From: Skermanella stibiiresistens SB22
GTDB lineage: Bacteria; Pseudomonadota; Alphaproteobacteria; Azospirillales; Azospirillaceae
DNA: 36,121 bases
Direction of reading: 5' to 3'
Assembly (NCBI RefSeq): GCF_000576635.1
Contig: NZ_AVFL01000048.1
Span: forward strand, 1-36,121
The notes under the pieces are model-generated. The model was not told the origin of the DNA. It saw only the letters and a list, made by a program, of their open reading frames with translations, and did no database searches. This document shows positions 7,887 to 16,405 of this stretch, piece after piece. Position 1 is the stretch's first letter; every line of letters begins with the position of its first letter. A program made the position numbers and the translations under genes.

Positions 7887-8837
7887 ATGGACATTCAGCA
7901 GCTTAAAACCATCATCCATGTCGAGGAGTTGGGCAGCCTGAGCAAGGCGGCCGAAAGGCTCAATCTCGCCCAGCCGGCGCTCAGCCGTCAGATCCGGCTG
8001 CTTGAGGAGGAACTCGGCGTCCATCTCTTCGAACGGCATGGCCGCGGCATGGTCATCACCGCCGTCGGCGAAGCGGTACTGGGTCATGCCGCGACGATCA
8101 TGCGCGAGATGGATGCGATCCGTTCCACCACCGCCGCCGCGAAGACGACCCTCAGCGGCAAGGTGGAAGTCGGCATGACGCCCACCGTTTCGGAGTTCCT
8201 GATCGCGCCGTTGATGGAGCGAGCCAAGGCCCTTCACCCGAATCTTGGCTTGCGTTTTTCCTCGGCCTTCAGCGGGCATCTGATGGACTGGCTCAAGCGC
8301 GGCGAGCTCGATGTCGCGTTTTCCTATGATCTCGAACACCAGCCATCCCTCGTCATAAAGCCGGTCATGGTGGAGAACCTGCTGCTGATCGGTCCGGCAT
8401 CCGCGAAACTCAGCCTGGACCGCACGGAGCCGTTTTCGTCGCTGGCGGCCATGCCCCTCGTGCTGCCGAGCCCGAGGCACGGCCTCAGGCGTATCGTTGA
8501 CGAGTGCGCGCGCAAGGCCGGCGTTCAGCTCACGGCGGCCGTGGAGGTCGACTCCTTCGGAGCCATGCTCTCACTGGTGAAAAGCGGCTTCGGCTCAACG
8601 ATCCTGCCGCTCCCACCCATTTATGACCATTTGTCGCGCGGAATCGTGACGGCAGCACCGCTCATCGATCCAGTTCCGAGCCGAAAGCTGGTCGTGGCCT
8701 TTGCATCGGACGCGCGTATCAATGCCGCGGCGCGTTACATCGGCGGCTCCTTCGTCGAGATCGCGCGCGATCTCGTGAACAGCGGGGTCTGGTCCGGCTA
8801 CATGATCGACGATCCGGCGATCTCGAAGCCGCTCTGA
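7887..8837 (+). CDS. LysR-family regulator (Nac-like), first of a tandem pair
   Basis: This 316-residue LysR-type transcription factor has an N-terminal winged helix-turn-helix (MDIQQLKTIIHVEELGSLS, then AAERLNLAQPALSRQIRLLE) and a C-terminal periplasmic-binding-like effector domain starting near GKVEVGMTPTVSEFL. The sequence style (HGRGMVITAVGE, GMTPTV) resembles the Nac/Cbl branch. ATG at 7887 is preceded by GGAGAGGAGGCTGGGC. It is divergent from the decarboxylase operon, the classic layout for a LysR activator whose effector is a pathway metabolite. It is followed after 24 bp by a clear paralog. Confidence 0.93.
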   Translation: MDIQQLKTIIHVEELGSLSKAAERLNLAQPALSRQIRLLEEELGVHLFERHGRGMVITAVGEAVLGHAATIMREMDAIRSTTAAAKTTLSGKVEVGMTPTVSEFLIAPLMERAKALHPNLGLRFSSAFSGHLMDWLKRGELDVAFSYDLEHQPSLVIKPVMVENLLLIGPASAKLSLDRTEPFSSLAAMPLVLPSPRHGLRRIVDECARKAGVQLTAAVEVDSFGAMLSLVKSGFGSTILPLPPIYDHLSRGIVTAAPLIDPVPSRKLVVAFASDARINAAARYIGGSFVEIARDLVNSGVWSGYMIDDPAISKPL

Positions 8838-8861
8838 TCGCTCGAGGAGGGCGGAAAGCAC

Positions 8862-9836
8862 ATGAACTCGCAGCAACTGGAGTATTTTTGCAAGATCGTG
8901 GAGCACGGGAGCATCTCGCGCGCCGCCCTCGCGTTGTCGATCAACCAGTCGGCTCTGAGCCGTCACATCCGCAACCTCGAAGAGGAACTCGGCGTTTCGC
9001 TATTTTATCGCAACGGCCGTGGCGTCATGCTCACCGACCACGGAAAAAGGCTGCTGGAACGCGCGACGCGGGCCTTGGAGGAGATGGAGCTCGCCAGGCA
9101 GGAAGCGGCGAACGCGCGCTCCACCGGGCTGGAAAGCGTGATCATCGGGATGACGCCGACCGTCGGCAGATTGCTGGTCCGGCCTCTGGCGCAGGAATTG
9201 ATCAGCATGCACCCGCGCATCAAGCTGCGCTTTGTCGAAGGTCTGTCGGGCGATCTCGTCGAATGGCTGGAACGGGGCCGGCTCGATATGGCGGTGATGT
9301 ACCAAGCCACCGGGGTGACCGCGATCCGGTCGGAAAAGCTGATCACGGAACGGCTGGCGCTGGTCACCTCGGCTTCCGCGCAGCCGCTGCCACCCCGAAC
9401 GCGGACAAGCAGCCTCGGCTCCTTTCCGCTGATACTTCCAAGCGCGCCATATGGCCTGCGTCGCCTTGTCAACATGTCCGCGGCGAACCAGCACATCGAT
9501 CTCAAGATCAGGATCGAAGCGGACTCCTTCGAATCCATGCTGAGCCTCGTGAAGGCCGGCCTCGGCTCGACGATCCTGCCGGAAAGCGCCGTCGAGGCGG
9601 AGGTTCGGCGCGGCGAGTTGCGGACCTCCCTGCTCATCGACGAGCCGATCACCTGGGCGATCGGGCTCGCGACACCCACCAATCGCCCGCTCGTTCAGGG
9701 TCTTTCCGGCATCGCGGCGGTCATCCGTCGTGAATTGCGGCGGTTCGACATGTCGCGACGCGATCCGGAAGGCTCAGAGGCCGGCGATCGAAAACCCACC
9801 ATCAACACTGAGCATTTGTCCCGTGACGAAGCGTGA
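8862..9836 (+). CDS. LysR-family regulator, second of a tandem pair
   Basis: This 324-residue LysR-type regulator is visibly related to the preceding gene. Compare INQSALSRHIRNLEEELGV with the neighbour's AQPALSRQIRLLEEELGV, and the shared GMTPTV, LSG-L-EWL-RG-LD and DSFESMLSLVKAGLGSTILP. The ATG is preceded by GAGGAGGGCGGAAAGCAC. Its last 63 bp overlap, in the opposite direction, the end of the SDR gene at 9774-10520. The C-terminal tail after RRELRRFDM is longer than in the first copy and lies entirely in the overlap. It may sense a different intermediate or control the second operon. Confidence 0.92.
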   Translation: MNSQQLEYFCKIVEHGSISRAALALSINQSALSRHIRNLEEELGVSLFYRNGRGVMLTDHGKRLLERATRALEEMELARQEAANARSTGLESVIIGMTPTVGRLLVRPLAQELISMHPRIKLRFVEGLSGDLVEWLERGRLDMAVMYQATGVTAIRSEKLITERLALVTSASAQPLPPRTRTSSLGSFPLILPSAPYGLRRLVNMSAANQHIDLKIRIEADSFESMLSLVKAGLGSTILPESAVEAEVRRGELRTSLLIDEPITWAIGLATPTNRPLVQGLSGIAAVIRRELRRFDMSRRDPEGSEAGDRKPTINTEHLSRDEA

Positions 9837-10520
9837 GGCGTCGCTCGCGAGGAAGAGCGCCGCTTCGGCGATGTGGTCGGGCGCGCCGAGATGGCCGAGC
9901 GGGGTGCGCTCGATGCGGCGCCGATACCCTTCCTCGCCAACGATCGCCATGGCTCCCTCCGTCGGGATCGGACCCGGCGAAATGGCATTGACGCGGATTT
10001 TCGCGTTCCCAAGCTCCATGGCCAGTTGACGCGTGAGGGCGCCAATCGCGCCCTTCGCCGCGGAATAGGCCGTCGTCCCGCGATAGCCGAGTTGGCCTAC
10101 GGCGGAGCCGAAGAGGACGAGGGCTCCGCCTTCCTCCGCGCTTATCAGATCCTGGGCGATCTGCGCACCCCAGATGACGGCATCGACACCGACGGCGAGT
10201 TGGCAACGCAGCAGGTCGGGGGTGAGGTCGCGCAAGGGACCATAGCGTGTCCAGATCGCACTGGACACCAGCAGCGACAATCCGCCTCGCCCGACGAAAT
10301 CGGTTGCCGCCCGACGATACGCGGCGCGATCCGTGACATCGACGCCATAGGCATCAGCCCGCCATCCTTGCTGCCTGAGGCTTGCTGCGGCGCGCTCGAC
10401 GGCCGCCTCGTCGATATCGAACAGGCCGACACGAGCGCCATGCCGAGCGTAGGTTCTCGCGATCGCAAGACCGAGGCCTTGCGCGCCGCCCGTCACGATC
10501 GCTGTCTTGCCATCAAGCAT
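9774..10520 (-). CDS. Short-chain dehydrogenase/reductase
   Basis: This 248-residue SDR has the Rossmann motif TGGAQGLGLAI and the catalytic YSAAK (Tyr-x-x-x-Lys), with the serine in LFGSAVGQLG and the C-terminal ISPGPI and VDGGFSIAGL. The normally conserved NNAG is replaced by VSSAIWTRYG, which is unusual and could alter cofactor-loop packing or substrate choice. The ATG at 10520 has AGGGG six bases upstream; a second ATG directly precedes it at 10523. It is the last gene of the long minus-strand operon, follows the monooxygenase gene after 65 bp containing a strong hairpin, and converges on the LysR gene at 8862. Confidence 0.9.
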   Translation of the reverse strand: MLDGKTAIVTGGAQGLGLAIARTYARHGARVGLFDIDEAAVERAAASLRQQGWRADAYGVDVTDRAAYRRAATDFVGRGGLSLLVSSAIWTRYGPLRDLTPDLLRCQLAVGVDAVIWGAQIAQDLISAEEGGALVLFGSAVGQLGYRGTTAYSAAKGAIGALTRQLAMELGNAKIRVNAISPGPIPTEGAMAIVGEEGYRRRIERTPLGHLGAPDHIAEAALFLASDASRFVTGQMLSVDGGFSIAGL

Positions 10521-10537
10521 CATCAACCCCTGGATTG

Positions 10538-10579
10538 AAAAACGGCCGGTACGCGCGGCGGCCCGAGAGGCGCCGCGCG
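10538..10579 (-). terminator. GC-rich hairpin with distal T-run between monooxygenase and SDR genes
   Basis: Bases 10552-10560 (CGCGCGGCG) and 10571-10579 (CGCCGCGCG) are perfectly complementary and enclose a 10-base loop. In the direction of the minus-strand operon the hairpin begins 7 bp after the monooxygenase stop. It is followed by nine bases and then TTTTT (10542-10538). It could be a partial terminator or attenuator lowering expression of the last SDR, or a 3' stabiliser. The spacing to the T-run is longer than in a textbook terminator. Confidence 0.5.
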
Positions 10580-10585
10580 ATCGAA

Positions 10586-11890
10586 TCAAGCGTGGAGATT
10601 GTCCCGGAAGGTCCTCCCTTCGTAGTCGGACCGCATCAATCCACGCTTCCTCAGGATCGGCACCACGCCATCCACGAAGTCCTCGACGCTCGTGGGGTTG
10701 ACGGTCGGACTGATGTTGAAGCCGTGGCAGCGGGATTGACGCCAGAAGGTTTCGATCTGGTCGGCCACCTGCTCGGGCGTGCCCACGAGTTGCGGCATGC
10801 CATAGGAGGTGCCCCAATGCAGTGCCGCCTCGCGGATGGAGGGCACACGCCCCTCGAAGACATCGAGCATGGCGGACAGCAGCCCCTGCGACGCGTTGGT
10901 GGTCACATCGGCAAGAGGCTGATCGAGATCGCGATCATCGAGATCCGCACCGATCATCGCGCCGAACCGGCTGAGCGCCGTCTTCACGGGCACCCGTTTC
11001 GCCAGCGCCGAACGCTTCGCCCGCGCCTCCGCTTCCGTTCCGCCGATGATCGGCTGGAGGCCGAAGAAGACCCTCGGCCGATCCGGCTTGCCGGCGGCCA
11101 AACCCGCCGCATCCGCGGCCTCGACGAATTTCGTCATGGCGCCGAGGCGCGGCTGCAGACCATAGATCGCATCGGCATGGGTCGCGGCAAAGCTCAGCCC
11201 GCGTCCCGACTGCCCCGCCTGGAAGATCAGCGGCCGGCCCTGTGGCGAATTCATGACAACCGGATAGGCGTGGCACTTCATGTACTTACCGTCAAAGTCC
11301 ACCTTCCCGACACGAGCGGGATCGATGTAGACCCCCTTCTCCCTGTCGGCCACCACCGCATCGCGTGGGAAAGCATCCCACAGGCGGTAGCAGATCTCCA
11401 TGTAGTCCTCCGCCTGATCGTAGCGGGAATCATGGTCGGGCCGCGTCAGGCCCAGCGCCTCGAAGTCGTTGCGGACGTGGCTCGTGACCACGTTCCAGGC
11501 GACGCGACCTCCGGTTAGGTTGTCCAGCGTTCCCAAACGGCGAACGGCGAGGAAGGGCGGCGTACCCGCCGTCGAAAGGGTCACACCGAAGCCCAGATGC
11601 TCCGTGACGGACGCCATGTAAGGAATGAGGGCGAAGGGGTCGAGGCGTGGAAAGTAGGACCCGAAGGCCATCGTGTCGGCGGCGCTCGCCTGAGATTCCG
11701 CTGGCAGAGCCAGCGTATCGGCGAAGAATACCCCATCGAAGCGGCCACGTTCCAGCGTCCTGGCGAGACCCTGCCAGTAGCCCGGCGTGGTGAAATCGGC
11801 GCCCTGCCGATCGCCGGGGTCGGCCCAGGTCATCTGCGTGTGCGTGATCGGGCTGAAGACCAGCACTTGGTTGAAATGGATATGGGGCAT
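10586..11890 (-). CDS. FMNH2-dependent monooxygenase, NtaA/SnaA/DszA/SoxA family
   Basis: This 434-residue luciferase-like flavin monooxygenase belongs to the group that includes nitrilotriacetate monooxygenase NtaA and dibenzothiophene-sulfone monooxygenase DszA. Seen motifs are the N-terminal FSPITHTQMTWADPG, RGRFDGVFFADT, GFGVTLSTAGTPPFLAVR, LTGGRVAWNVVTSH, SRYDQAEDYMEICYRLWDA, PLIFQAGQSGRGLSFAA and LVGTPEQVADQIETF. Such enzymes use FMNH2 supplied by a separate reductase to cleave C-N or C-S bonds. A reductase of the right family is encoded at 26504-27040. ATG at 11890 has GGAGG seven bases upstream. Lying beside an amidohydrolase and an importer, it probably carries out an early oxidative step on the imported compound. 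Confidence 0.93.
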   Translation of the reverse strand: MPHIHFNQVLVFSPITHTQMTWADPGDRQGADFTTPGYWQGLARTLERGRFDGVFFADTLALPAESQASAADTMAFGSYFPRLDPFALIPYMASVTEHLGFGVTLSTAGTPPFLAVRRLGTLDNLTGGRVAWNVVTSHVRNDFEALGLTRPDHDSRYDQAEDYMEICYRLWDAFPRDAVVADREKGVYIDPARVGKVDFDGKYMKCHAYPVVMNSPQGRPLIFQAGQSGRGLSFAATHADAIYGLQPRLGAMTKFVEAADAAGLAAGKPDRPRVFFGLQPIIGGTEAEARAKRSALAKRVPVKTALSRFGAMIGADLDDRDLDQPLADVTTNASQGLLSAMLDVFEGRVPSIREAALHWGTSYGMPQLVGTPEQVADQIETFWRQSRCHGFNISPTVNPTSVEDFVDGVVPILRKRGLMRSDYEGRTFRDNLHA

Positions 11891-11990
11891 GGCGTTCCTC
11901 CAAGGACATTGATGGCGTGCGAAGGCATCGCCGCGGATCAGGGACTGACACGGCGGCCGGAATGATGTTCGGTCGCGGTAGGTGGCGGCT

Positions 11991-13418
11991 TCAGCTGCGG
12001 CTGGTGGCGGTGTTTCGCCCCGTTACGGCGGCCGCCGTGTAATCGGCGGTTGGCGGATGCCAGCTGCCGTCGAGCGCCAGCGCCAGATCCGCCTCGTGCT
12101 GGGCTTTCGCGCGGGTGACAAGCCTCTCCCGGGACTCGACGCCAAGCGCTTGCAGCTGGGGCAGGTCCACGCCGATGAGCTGTCCGCCACGCTTGACGAA
12201 TTGACCGGCGACCATGACGCTGTCGACGAGGCCCGGATGTCCGGAAATGGCGACCATGCCCAGGGGGTAATTCACGGGGAACACCGTCGGATCATCCATC
12301 TTCAGAAAAATCAGGTCCGCTTCCTTGCCGACTTCGAGGGTCCCGATCCGCCGATCGAGTCCACAGGCCCGGGCACCCTCGATCGTCGCGAATTCCACGA
12401 CGTCGCGGCAGCGTAGATCCAGGCCCCGCTGGTCGGGCGCACTGCCCTTCCCCTCATTGTCAAGGCCGCGCTGGGCGATCAGCGCCGTGTTCATCGTGCG
12501 GAACATGTCGCCGCACACCGCCGTGCAAGTATCGATCGAGAGGCTCGGACGAATGCCGCCCGCGAGAAGCCGCCCGGTCGCCGGCCAGCCGAAACCCATC
12601 TGGATTTCGACGAAGGGGCTGACGGAGGCCGTGCAGCCGCAATCGCCCATCATCGCGATCTCATCGTCGCCGATCGTGTTGCAATGGACCACGGTGGTGC
12701 GATGATCGAGCAGGCCACGCTCGAACATGCGGCCAACCGGGCGGTTCCTGCCCCAACCGGCGGAGCCCCCGTGAACGGTGACATTGAGATCGAGATCGCG
12801 GGCGAGACGCACATCGGCCTCGGTCCGTTCGATGGACGTATATTGCGGTCCGCGCAGGCCGAGCGCCAGGGTGACAAGTCCGTCATCGCCGCTGAAGATC
12901 GTTTCGCGCAGGCGCCGTAGATCCTCATCGATCGGCGTGTTGTTCGGAAACCCGAAATGGGCGCTGTAACCGAAGACGGAGCGGCCCGGCGCATCGATGA
13001 GCCCTTGGGCCGCCGCGTCCGCATGCTCGGGCGACGAAATCCCATGCGACCAGTCGAGCATGGTGGTGATGCCGGACGACAGGGCTTCGATACGGCCGAG
13101 CAGGTTGCCGAGATAGATGTCCGACGGCGCATAGAGATGCTTGAAGGTGGCATGCGCGCCCTTGGCATATTGCGCCAGCGACCAATCGCTCGCCAAGCCG
13201 CGCAGCATGGTCTGCCAGGTGTGCCGATGCGTATCGACGAAACCTGGCATGACGAGCATGTTGGAGGCATCGACGATCTCCGCTTCGCCGGCCTCGATCT
13301 TAGGGTCAATCGCGACGATGCGTGATCCTTCGAGAAGGATGTCGAGCTTTTCACCGTCGCCCCGCAGACCGTCCAGCGTCACCACAAGTCCGTTCTTGAT
13401 CAGCATTTTGCGCGGCAT
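11991..13418 (-). CDS. Amidohydrolase (cytosine deaminase/chlorohydrolase-like metal hydrolase)
   Basis: This 475-residue member of the amidohydrolase superfamily is of the TrzN/AtzA/SsnA/MTA-deaminase type. The metal ligands are visible: H64 and H66 in GFVDTHRHTW, H216 in VTVHGGSAGW, H245 in VVHCNTIGDDE and D296 in LSIDTCTAVCGD. The beta-sandwich flanks are also present (IKNGLVVTLDG at the N-terminus and GTLEVGKEADLIFLK near the C-terminus). The family deaminates or hydrolyses nitrogen heterocycles and amides. ATG at 13418 has AAGGA seven bases upstream. It is 24 bp after the TIM-barrel gene and 100 bp before the monooxygenase. The substrate is unknown, but a nitrogen-containing ring or amide is the natural guess. 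Confidence 0.92.
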   Translation of the reverse strand: MPRKMLIKNGLVVTLDGLRGDGEKLDILLEGSRIVAIDPKIEAGEAEIVDASNMLVMPGFVDTHRHTWQTMLRGLASDWSLAQYAKGAHATFKHLYAPSDIYLGNLLGRIEALSSGITTMLDWSHGISSPEHADAAAQGLIDAPGRSVFGYSAHFGFPNNTPIDEDLRRLRETIFSGDDGLVTLALGLRGPQYTSIERTEADVRLARDLDLNVTVHGGSAGWGRNRPVGRMFERGLLDHRTTVVHCNTIGDDEIAMMGDCGCTASVSPFVEIQMGFGWPATGRLLAGGIRPSLSIDTCTAVCGDMFRTMNTALIAQRGLDNEGKGSAPDQRGLDLRCRDVVEFATIEGARACGLDRRIGTLEVGKEADLIFLKMDDPTVFPVNYPLGMVAISGHPGLVDSVMVAGQFVKRGGQLIGVDLPQLQALGVESRERLVTRAKAQHEADLALALDGSWHPPTADYTAAAVTGRNTATSRS

Positions 13419-13442
13419 GTCGTATCCTTGTATCGCTATGGC

Positions 13443-14267
13443 TCAGCAGGCGGTGGAAAACCGCTCGATGCAGGTTTTGAGGATTTCGACCGGCGGACGC
13501 TTCCACCAGTCGTGCTCCGAGAAGATCTCGACCTCGTGGGGCCCGGCATAACCGGCGTCCTGCACGAGCCGGCGGATGCGCGGCAGATCGATACAGCCAT
13601 CACCCATCATCGCTCGATCGGTCAGGAGGGTGCGTGTCGGCAGACGCCAGTCGCTCACGTGATAGCCACGGATCAGGCCCGCGGCCCGGCCGATGTCGTC
13701 GGCGAGGTTGGGATCCCACCAGAGGTGATAGGCGTCGACGATCACGCCGATGTCGGCGCGAAAGGAGCGGCAGAACTCCAGGGCCTGCCGTAGCGTGAAA
13801 AACAGCCCACGATCGGCGGCATACATCGGATGCAGGGGCTCGAGCAGAATCTGGAGCCCCGCTTGGCGGACAGGCTGCAGCAAAGCCTGCAAACCCTCGG
13901 CGAAATAGAGGCGCGCCCGCCCCAGGTCCTTGTTGTCGCCGCCAACCCGCCCGCCGGTCGCGATGATGCCGGTGGCACCGATGCTCCGCGCGGCCTCTAT
14001 CATGCCCAAGGCTTCATCGATCGCCGTTTGCCATGCGCCGCCGCGCGTTGCGGGAAAGGCGGGCAGCCGCGCATAGGCGGTGACGGAAAGTCCTTCGCCG
14101 CGCAGGATCCGCGCCGCCTCCGCCACTCCCACCGCACCGACCTGCTCCTTCGTGACACCGACATGGCGGATGCCATAGGCGGCGCAAAGCTTCGCCGCCG
14201 AACCGAAATCGATCGAGGGTCCAAGCGTCACGAGGTTGATGGCGAGGTCCGGACGCAACGTCATCAT
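13443..14267 (-). CDS. Sugar phosphate isomerase/epimerase-like TIM-barrel protein
   Basis: This 274-residue xylose-isomerase-like TIM-barrel protein has the family's metal-site pattern: a glutamate in LLEPLHPMYAADRG, an aspartate and histidine in VIVDAYHLWWDPN, a histidine in YHVSDWR and a glutamate in HEVEIFSEHDWW. The start is uncertain. ATG at 14267 overlaps the stop of the M24 gene within ATGATGA; the next ATG at 14264 or an upstream ATG at 14285 are alternatives. Members of this fold isomerise, epimerise, dehydrate or cleave polyols and keto acids, so the reaction cannot be assigned. It is coupled tightly to the M24 hydrolase gene. Confidence 0.85.
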   Translation of the reverse strand: MMTLRPDLAINLVTLGPSIDFGSAAKLCAAYGIRHVGVTKEQVGAVGVAEAARILRGEGLSVTAYARLPAFPATRGGAWQTAIDEALGMIEAARSIGATGIIATGGRVGGDNKDLGRARLYFAEGLQALLQPVRQAGLQILLEPLHPMYAADRGLFFTLRQALEFCRSFRADIGVIVDAYHLWWDPNLADDIGRAAGLIRGYHVSDWRLPTRTLLTDRAMMGDGCIDLPRIRRLVQDAGYAGPHEVEIFSEHDWWKRPPVEILKTCIERFSTAC

Positions 14268-15463
14268 GCGCCGACCCGATTCCATCCGCGTCCGCCCTCG
14301 CCAAGAAGCGCGTGGCCGTCTTCGGTCACGACGAGCGAGTCCTCGAGCTTGATGAGCCCGCGTCTCGGATGCGCGAGCGTCGTCTCGACGGAGATCACCA
14401 TGCCCGCCTCCAGCGGGCGATCGGCATCGTAGCCCTCATAGGGAATTGGACCGCGGCCCGTCAGGCGTGGGGCTTCATGGCTGATCAGCCCCATGCCGTG
14501 GGCGAGGAAATGCGCATCCGGCGCGATTGGCGAGGCATGCAGGCGGTCTTCGGCCACACGGTAGATGTCGTCACCCGTCGCACCGGGCCGAATGACGGCG
14601 AACGCCGCCTGCTGCACCGCCTCGACGTCGTCGAGCAGCCCGACCAATTCATCATCCGGCTCGCCGAGAATGGCCATGCGCGCGAGGTCGCCGATATAGC
14701 CTTTGTCATTCCCGCCGGAATCGATCGACAGGATGTCGCCCTTCTTCAAGGACTGCGCCGAGGGGGCCCGGTTGAGGCTCGTGCTCAGGGAGAGGAAGCA
14801 ATATTCGAAGGTCAGGCCACGCCCGACCTCCTCCAGTCGCAGCCGCTGGATGATGTCCTCCTTGGTCATGCCTTCGGTGATCGCCGCCACCGTGGCCATC
14901 ATGGAGTCGATCACCTTCTGCGACGCCCTTCGCAGCAACGCGATCTCACGTGGCGTCTTGATCGCGCGCAGCCGCTCCAGCGGGAAGAGGGCGTCGTGGA
15001 ACGTCGCTTCGGGAAACGCGTCCGAAAGGATGCGCGCAGCGTTCATCGGCAAAAAGGCCGTCTCGACGCCGATCCTGCCGACCGGCAGCCCCGTCTCGCG
15101 GATATGGGTGATCGCCTCCCGCAGCGCGTCCTCGACGCCGGACGGACCTACCGAGCTCATGGGCGTCCAGAAGGGCGATACCTGTCGCTGGTGCCGCTCG
15201 AGTTGATGGCCGATATAGGCCGCCACATCCGGCATGGCCTTGGCGTAGATGAAGATGGGCAGGTAGCGGCTCGTGCCGAGCGCATCCATAAAGTGGAAGA
15301 AATCGGACCGGTGCCCGCCAAGCAGATACTGTATGTTGTGCTTCGAGGTCGCGAGGAGCATGTCGATCCCCGCCTCCTCCATGAGCCGGTCCAGCTTGCC
15401 GGTATCGAACGGCGGCTCGTGCGTTTCCGCTCGAAGGGGCGCCTGCGTCGCGATGGAACTCAT
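14264..15463 (-). CDS. M24-family metallohydrolase (Xaa-Pro peptidase/creatinase-like)
   Basis: This 399-residue protein has the creatinase/prolidase N-terminal domain (LDRLMEEAGIDMLLATSKHN) and a pita-bread C-terminal domain. All five metal ligands appear present: D248 in LSIDSGGND, D259 in YIGDLARM, H322 in FLAHGMGLISHE, E360 in VISVETTL and E374 in IKLEDSLVV. The family includes aminopeptidase P, creatinase and ectoine hydrolase, all splitting C-N bonds. The start at 15463 is chosen because GGAG lies six bases before that ATG; a TTG four codons upstream is weaker. It overlaps the TIM-barrel gene. In this context a non-peptide amide or amidine substrate is as likely as a dipeptide. Confidence 0.9.
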   Translation of the reverse strand: MSSIATQAPLRAETHEPPFDTGKLDRLMEEAGIDMLLATSKHNIQYLLGGHRSDFFHFMDALGTSRYLPIFIYAKAMPDVAAYIGHQLERHQRQVSPFWTPMSSVGPSGVEDALREAITHIRETGLPVGRIGVETAFLPMNAARILSDAFPEATFHDALFPLERLRAIKTPREIALLRRASQKVIDSMMATVAAITEGMTKEDIIQRLRLEEVGRGLTFEYCFLSLSTSLNRAPSAQSLKKGDILSIDSGGNDKGYIGDLARMAILGEPDDELVGLLDDVEAVQQAAFAVIRPGATGDDIYRVAEDRLHASPIAPDAHFLAHGMGLISHEAPRLTGRGPIPYEGYDADRPLEAGMVISVETTLAHPRRGLIKLEDSLVVTEDGHALLGEGGRGWNRVGA

Positions 15464-15490
15464 GCGATTCTCCAAAGGTTCTTGACGGGC

Positions 15491-16405
15491 TCAGCCCAGA
15501 TGATGGTTTTCGCGCCGGCCGGCGCCGCCGAGGTAATCTTCGAGATACATCTCGTATGTCGCCTGTCCGGTGAGCCGATCGAGGTCGCCCGTCGACAGCA
15601 TGGGCGGGCCGACCCCGCCTTCCCGGTCCGCCGCCATCTCCGCCCGCGCCGCGTGGTAGGCGGCCATCATCGGACGATGTCCTTTCAGGACGATCCGGAC
15701 GGTCGTGTCGCTCAGAACGTCGATATCGGCGAGAGCCCGGTTCGACGTCCCAAGGATGGCCGGCGTCTCCAGTCCGTCCAAGACATCGCGCAACTGCTCG
15801 GAGGTTTCGACGCCGCGCACGAAGACCATGTCGGCTCCGGCTTCCGCGAAGGCGCGCAGCCGCCGGCGCGCATCCTCGATATCCGCCAGCCCCGCGCCGC
15901 CGGTGCGGCCAACGATCATCAGGCCGGGATCGGTGCGCGCCGCCAAGGCCGCCCTGATCTTGCCAACGGCTTCATCCAGAGGAACGAGCCCAGGCACGCC
16001 GCGGGCGCCAAAGCGATCCGGAAGGTCCGTATCCTCGATCGTGATGGCGGCGACCCCGGCCTGTTCCAGTTCCTCGACGGTCCTGCGGACATTGAGCGCG
16101 TTGCCATAACCATGGTCGGCATCCACGATCAGCGGGAGGCTGCTGGCACGGCAGACGCGACGGGCGAGATCGGCCAATTCGCTGAGCGTGATCGCCGTCA
16201 CGTCGGGCGCCCCAAGCACGGCGATCGATGCCACCGAACCGGCAAGCATCATGGCGGGGAACCCCAGTTCGCCGGCGATGCGCGACGAAATCGGATCGAA
16301 GACGGAAGCGGGCGAGACACAACGTGGCCCCGCGACCAACGCCCGCAGATCACGACGTTTCCGGGAGGCCGGCAAGGCGGTTGTTTCGATCGCGTCACGC
16401 CGCAC
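15491..16405 (-). CDS. PEP mutase/isocitrate lyase superfamily protein, oxaloacetate decarboxylase-like
   Basis: This protein of about 304 residues resembles the oxaloacetate decarboxylase (PA4872-type) branch. Seen are PASVFDPISSRIAGELGFP, MLAGSVASIAVLGAPD, VDADHGYGNALNVRRTVEEL and TIEDTDLPDRFG, with the metal-binding aspartates in DADHGYG. The EDK-x5-NS gate of true PEP mutases is absent, so phosphonate synthesis is not supported. The start is uncertain: the GTG at 16405 overlaps the end of the MmgE/PrpD gene, and an in-frame TTG lies a few codons inside. It could decarboxylate oxaloacetate or cleave a related 2-hydroxy or 2-keto diacid released by the pathway. Confidence 0.85.
   Translation of the reverse strand: MRRDAIETTALPASRKRRDLRALVAGPRCVSPASVFDPISSRIAGELGFPAMMLAGSVASIAVLGAPDVTAITLSELADLARRVCRASSLPLIVDADHGYGNALNVRRTVEELEQAGVAAITIEDTDLPDRFGARGVPGLVPLDEAVGKIRAALAARTDPGLMIVGRTGGAGLADIEDARRRLRAFAEAGADMVFVRGVETSEQLRDVLDGLETPAILGTSNRALADIDVLSDTTVRIVLKGHRPMMAAYHAARAEMAADREGGVGPPMLSTGDLDRLTGQATYEMYLEDYLGGAGRRENHHLG

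Noticed and set aside
15491-16405. PEP mutase plus phosphonopyruvate decarboxylase, i.e. a phosphonate biosynthesis pathway
   Set aside because: The superfamily protein lacks the EDK-x5-NS motif of PEP mutases and resembles oxaloacetate decarboxylase instead (EDTDLPDRFG). The decarboxylase lies in another operon with CoA-ester enzymes.
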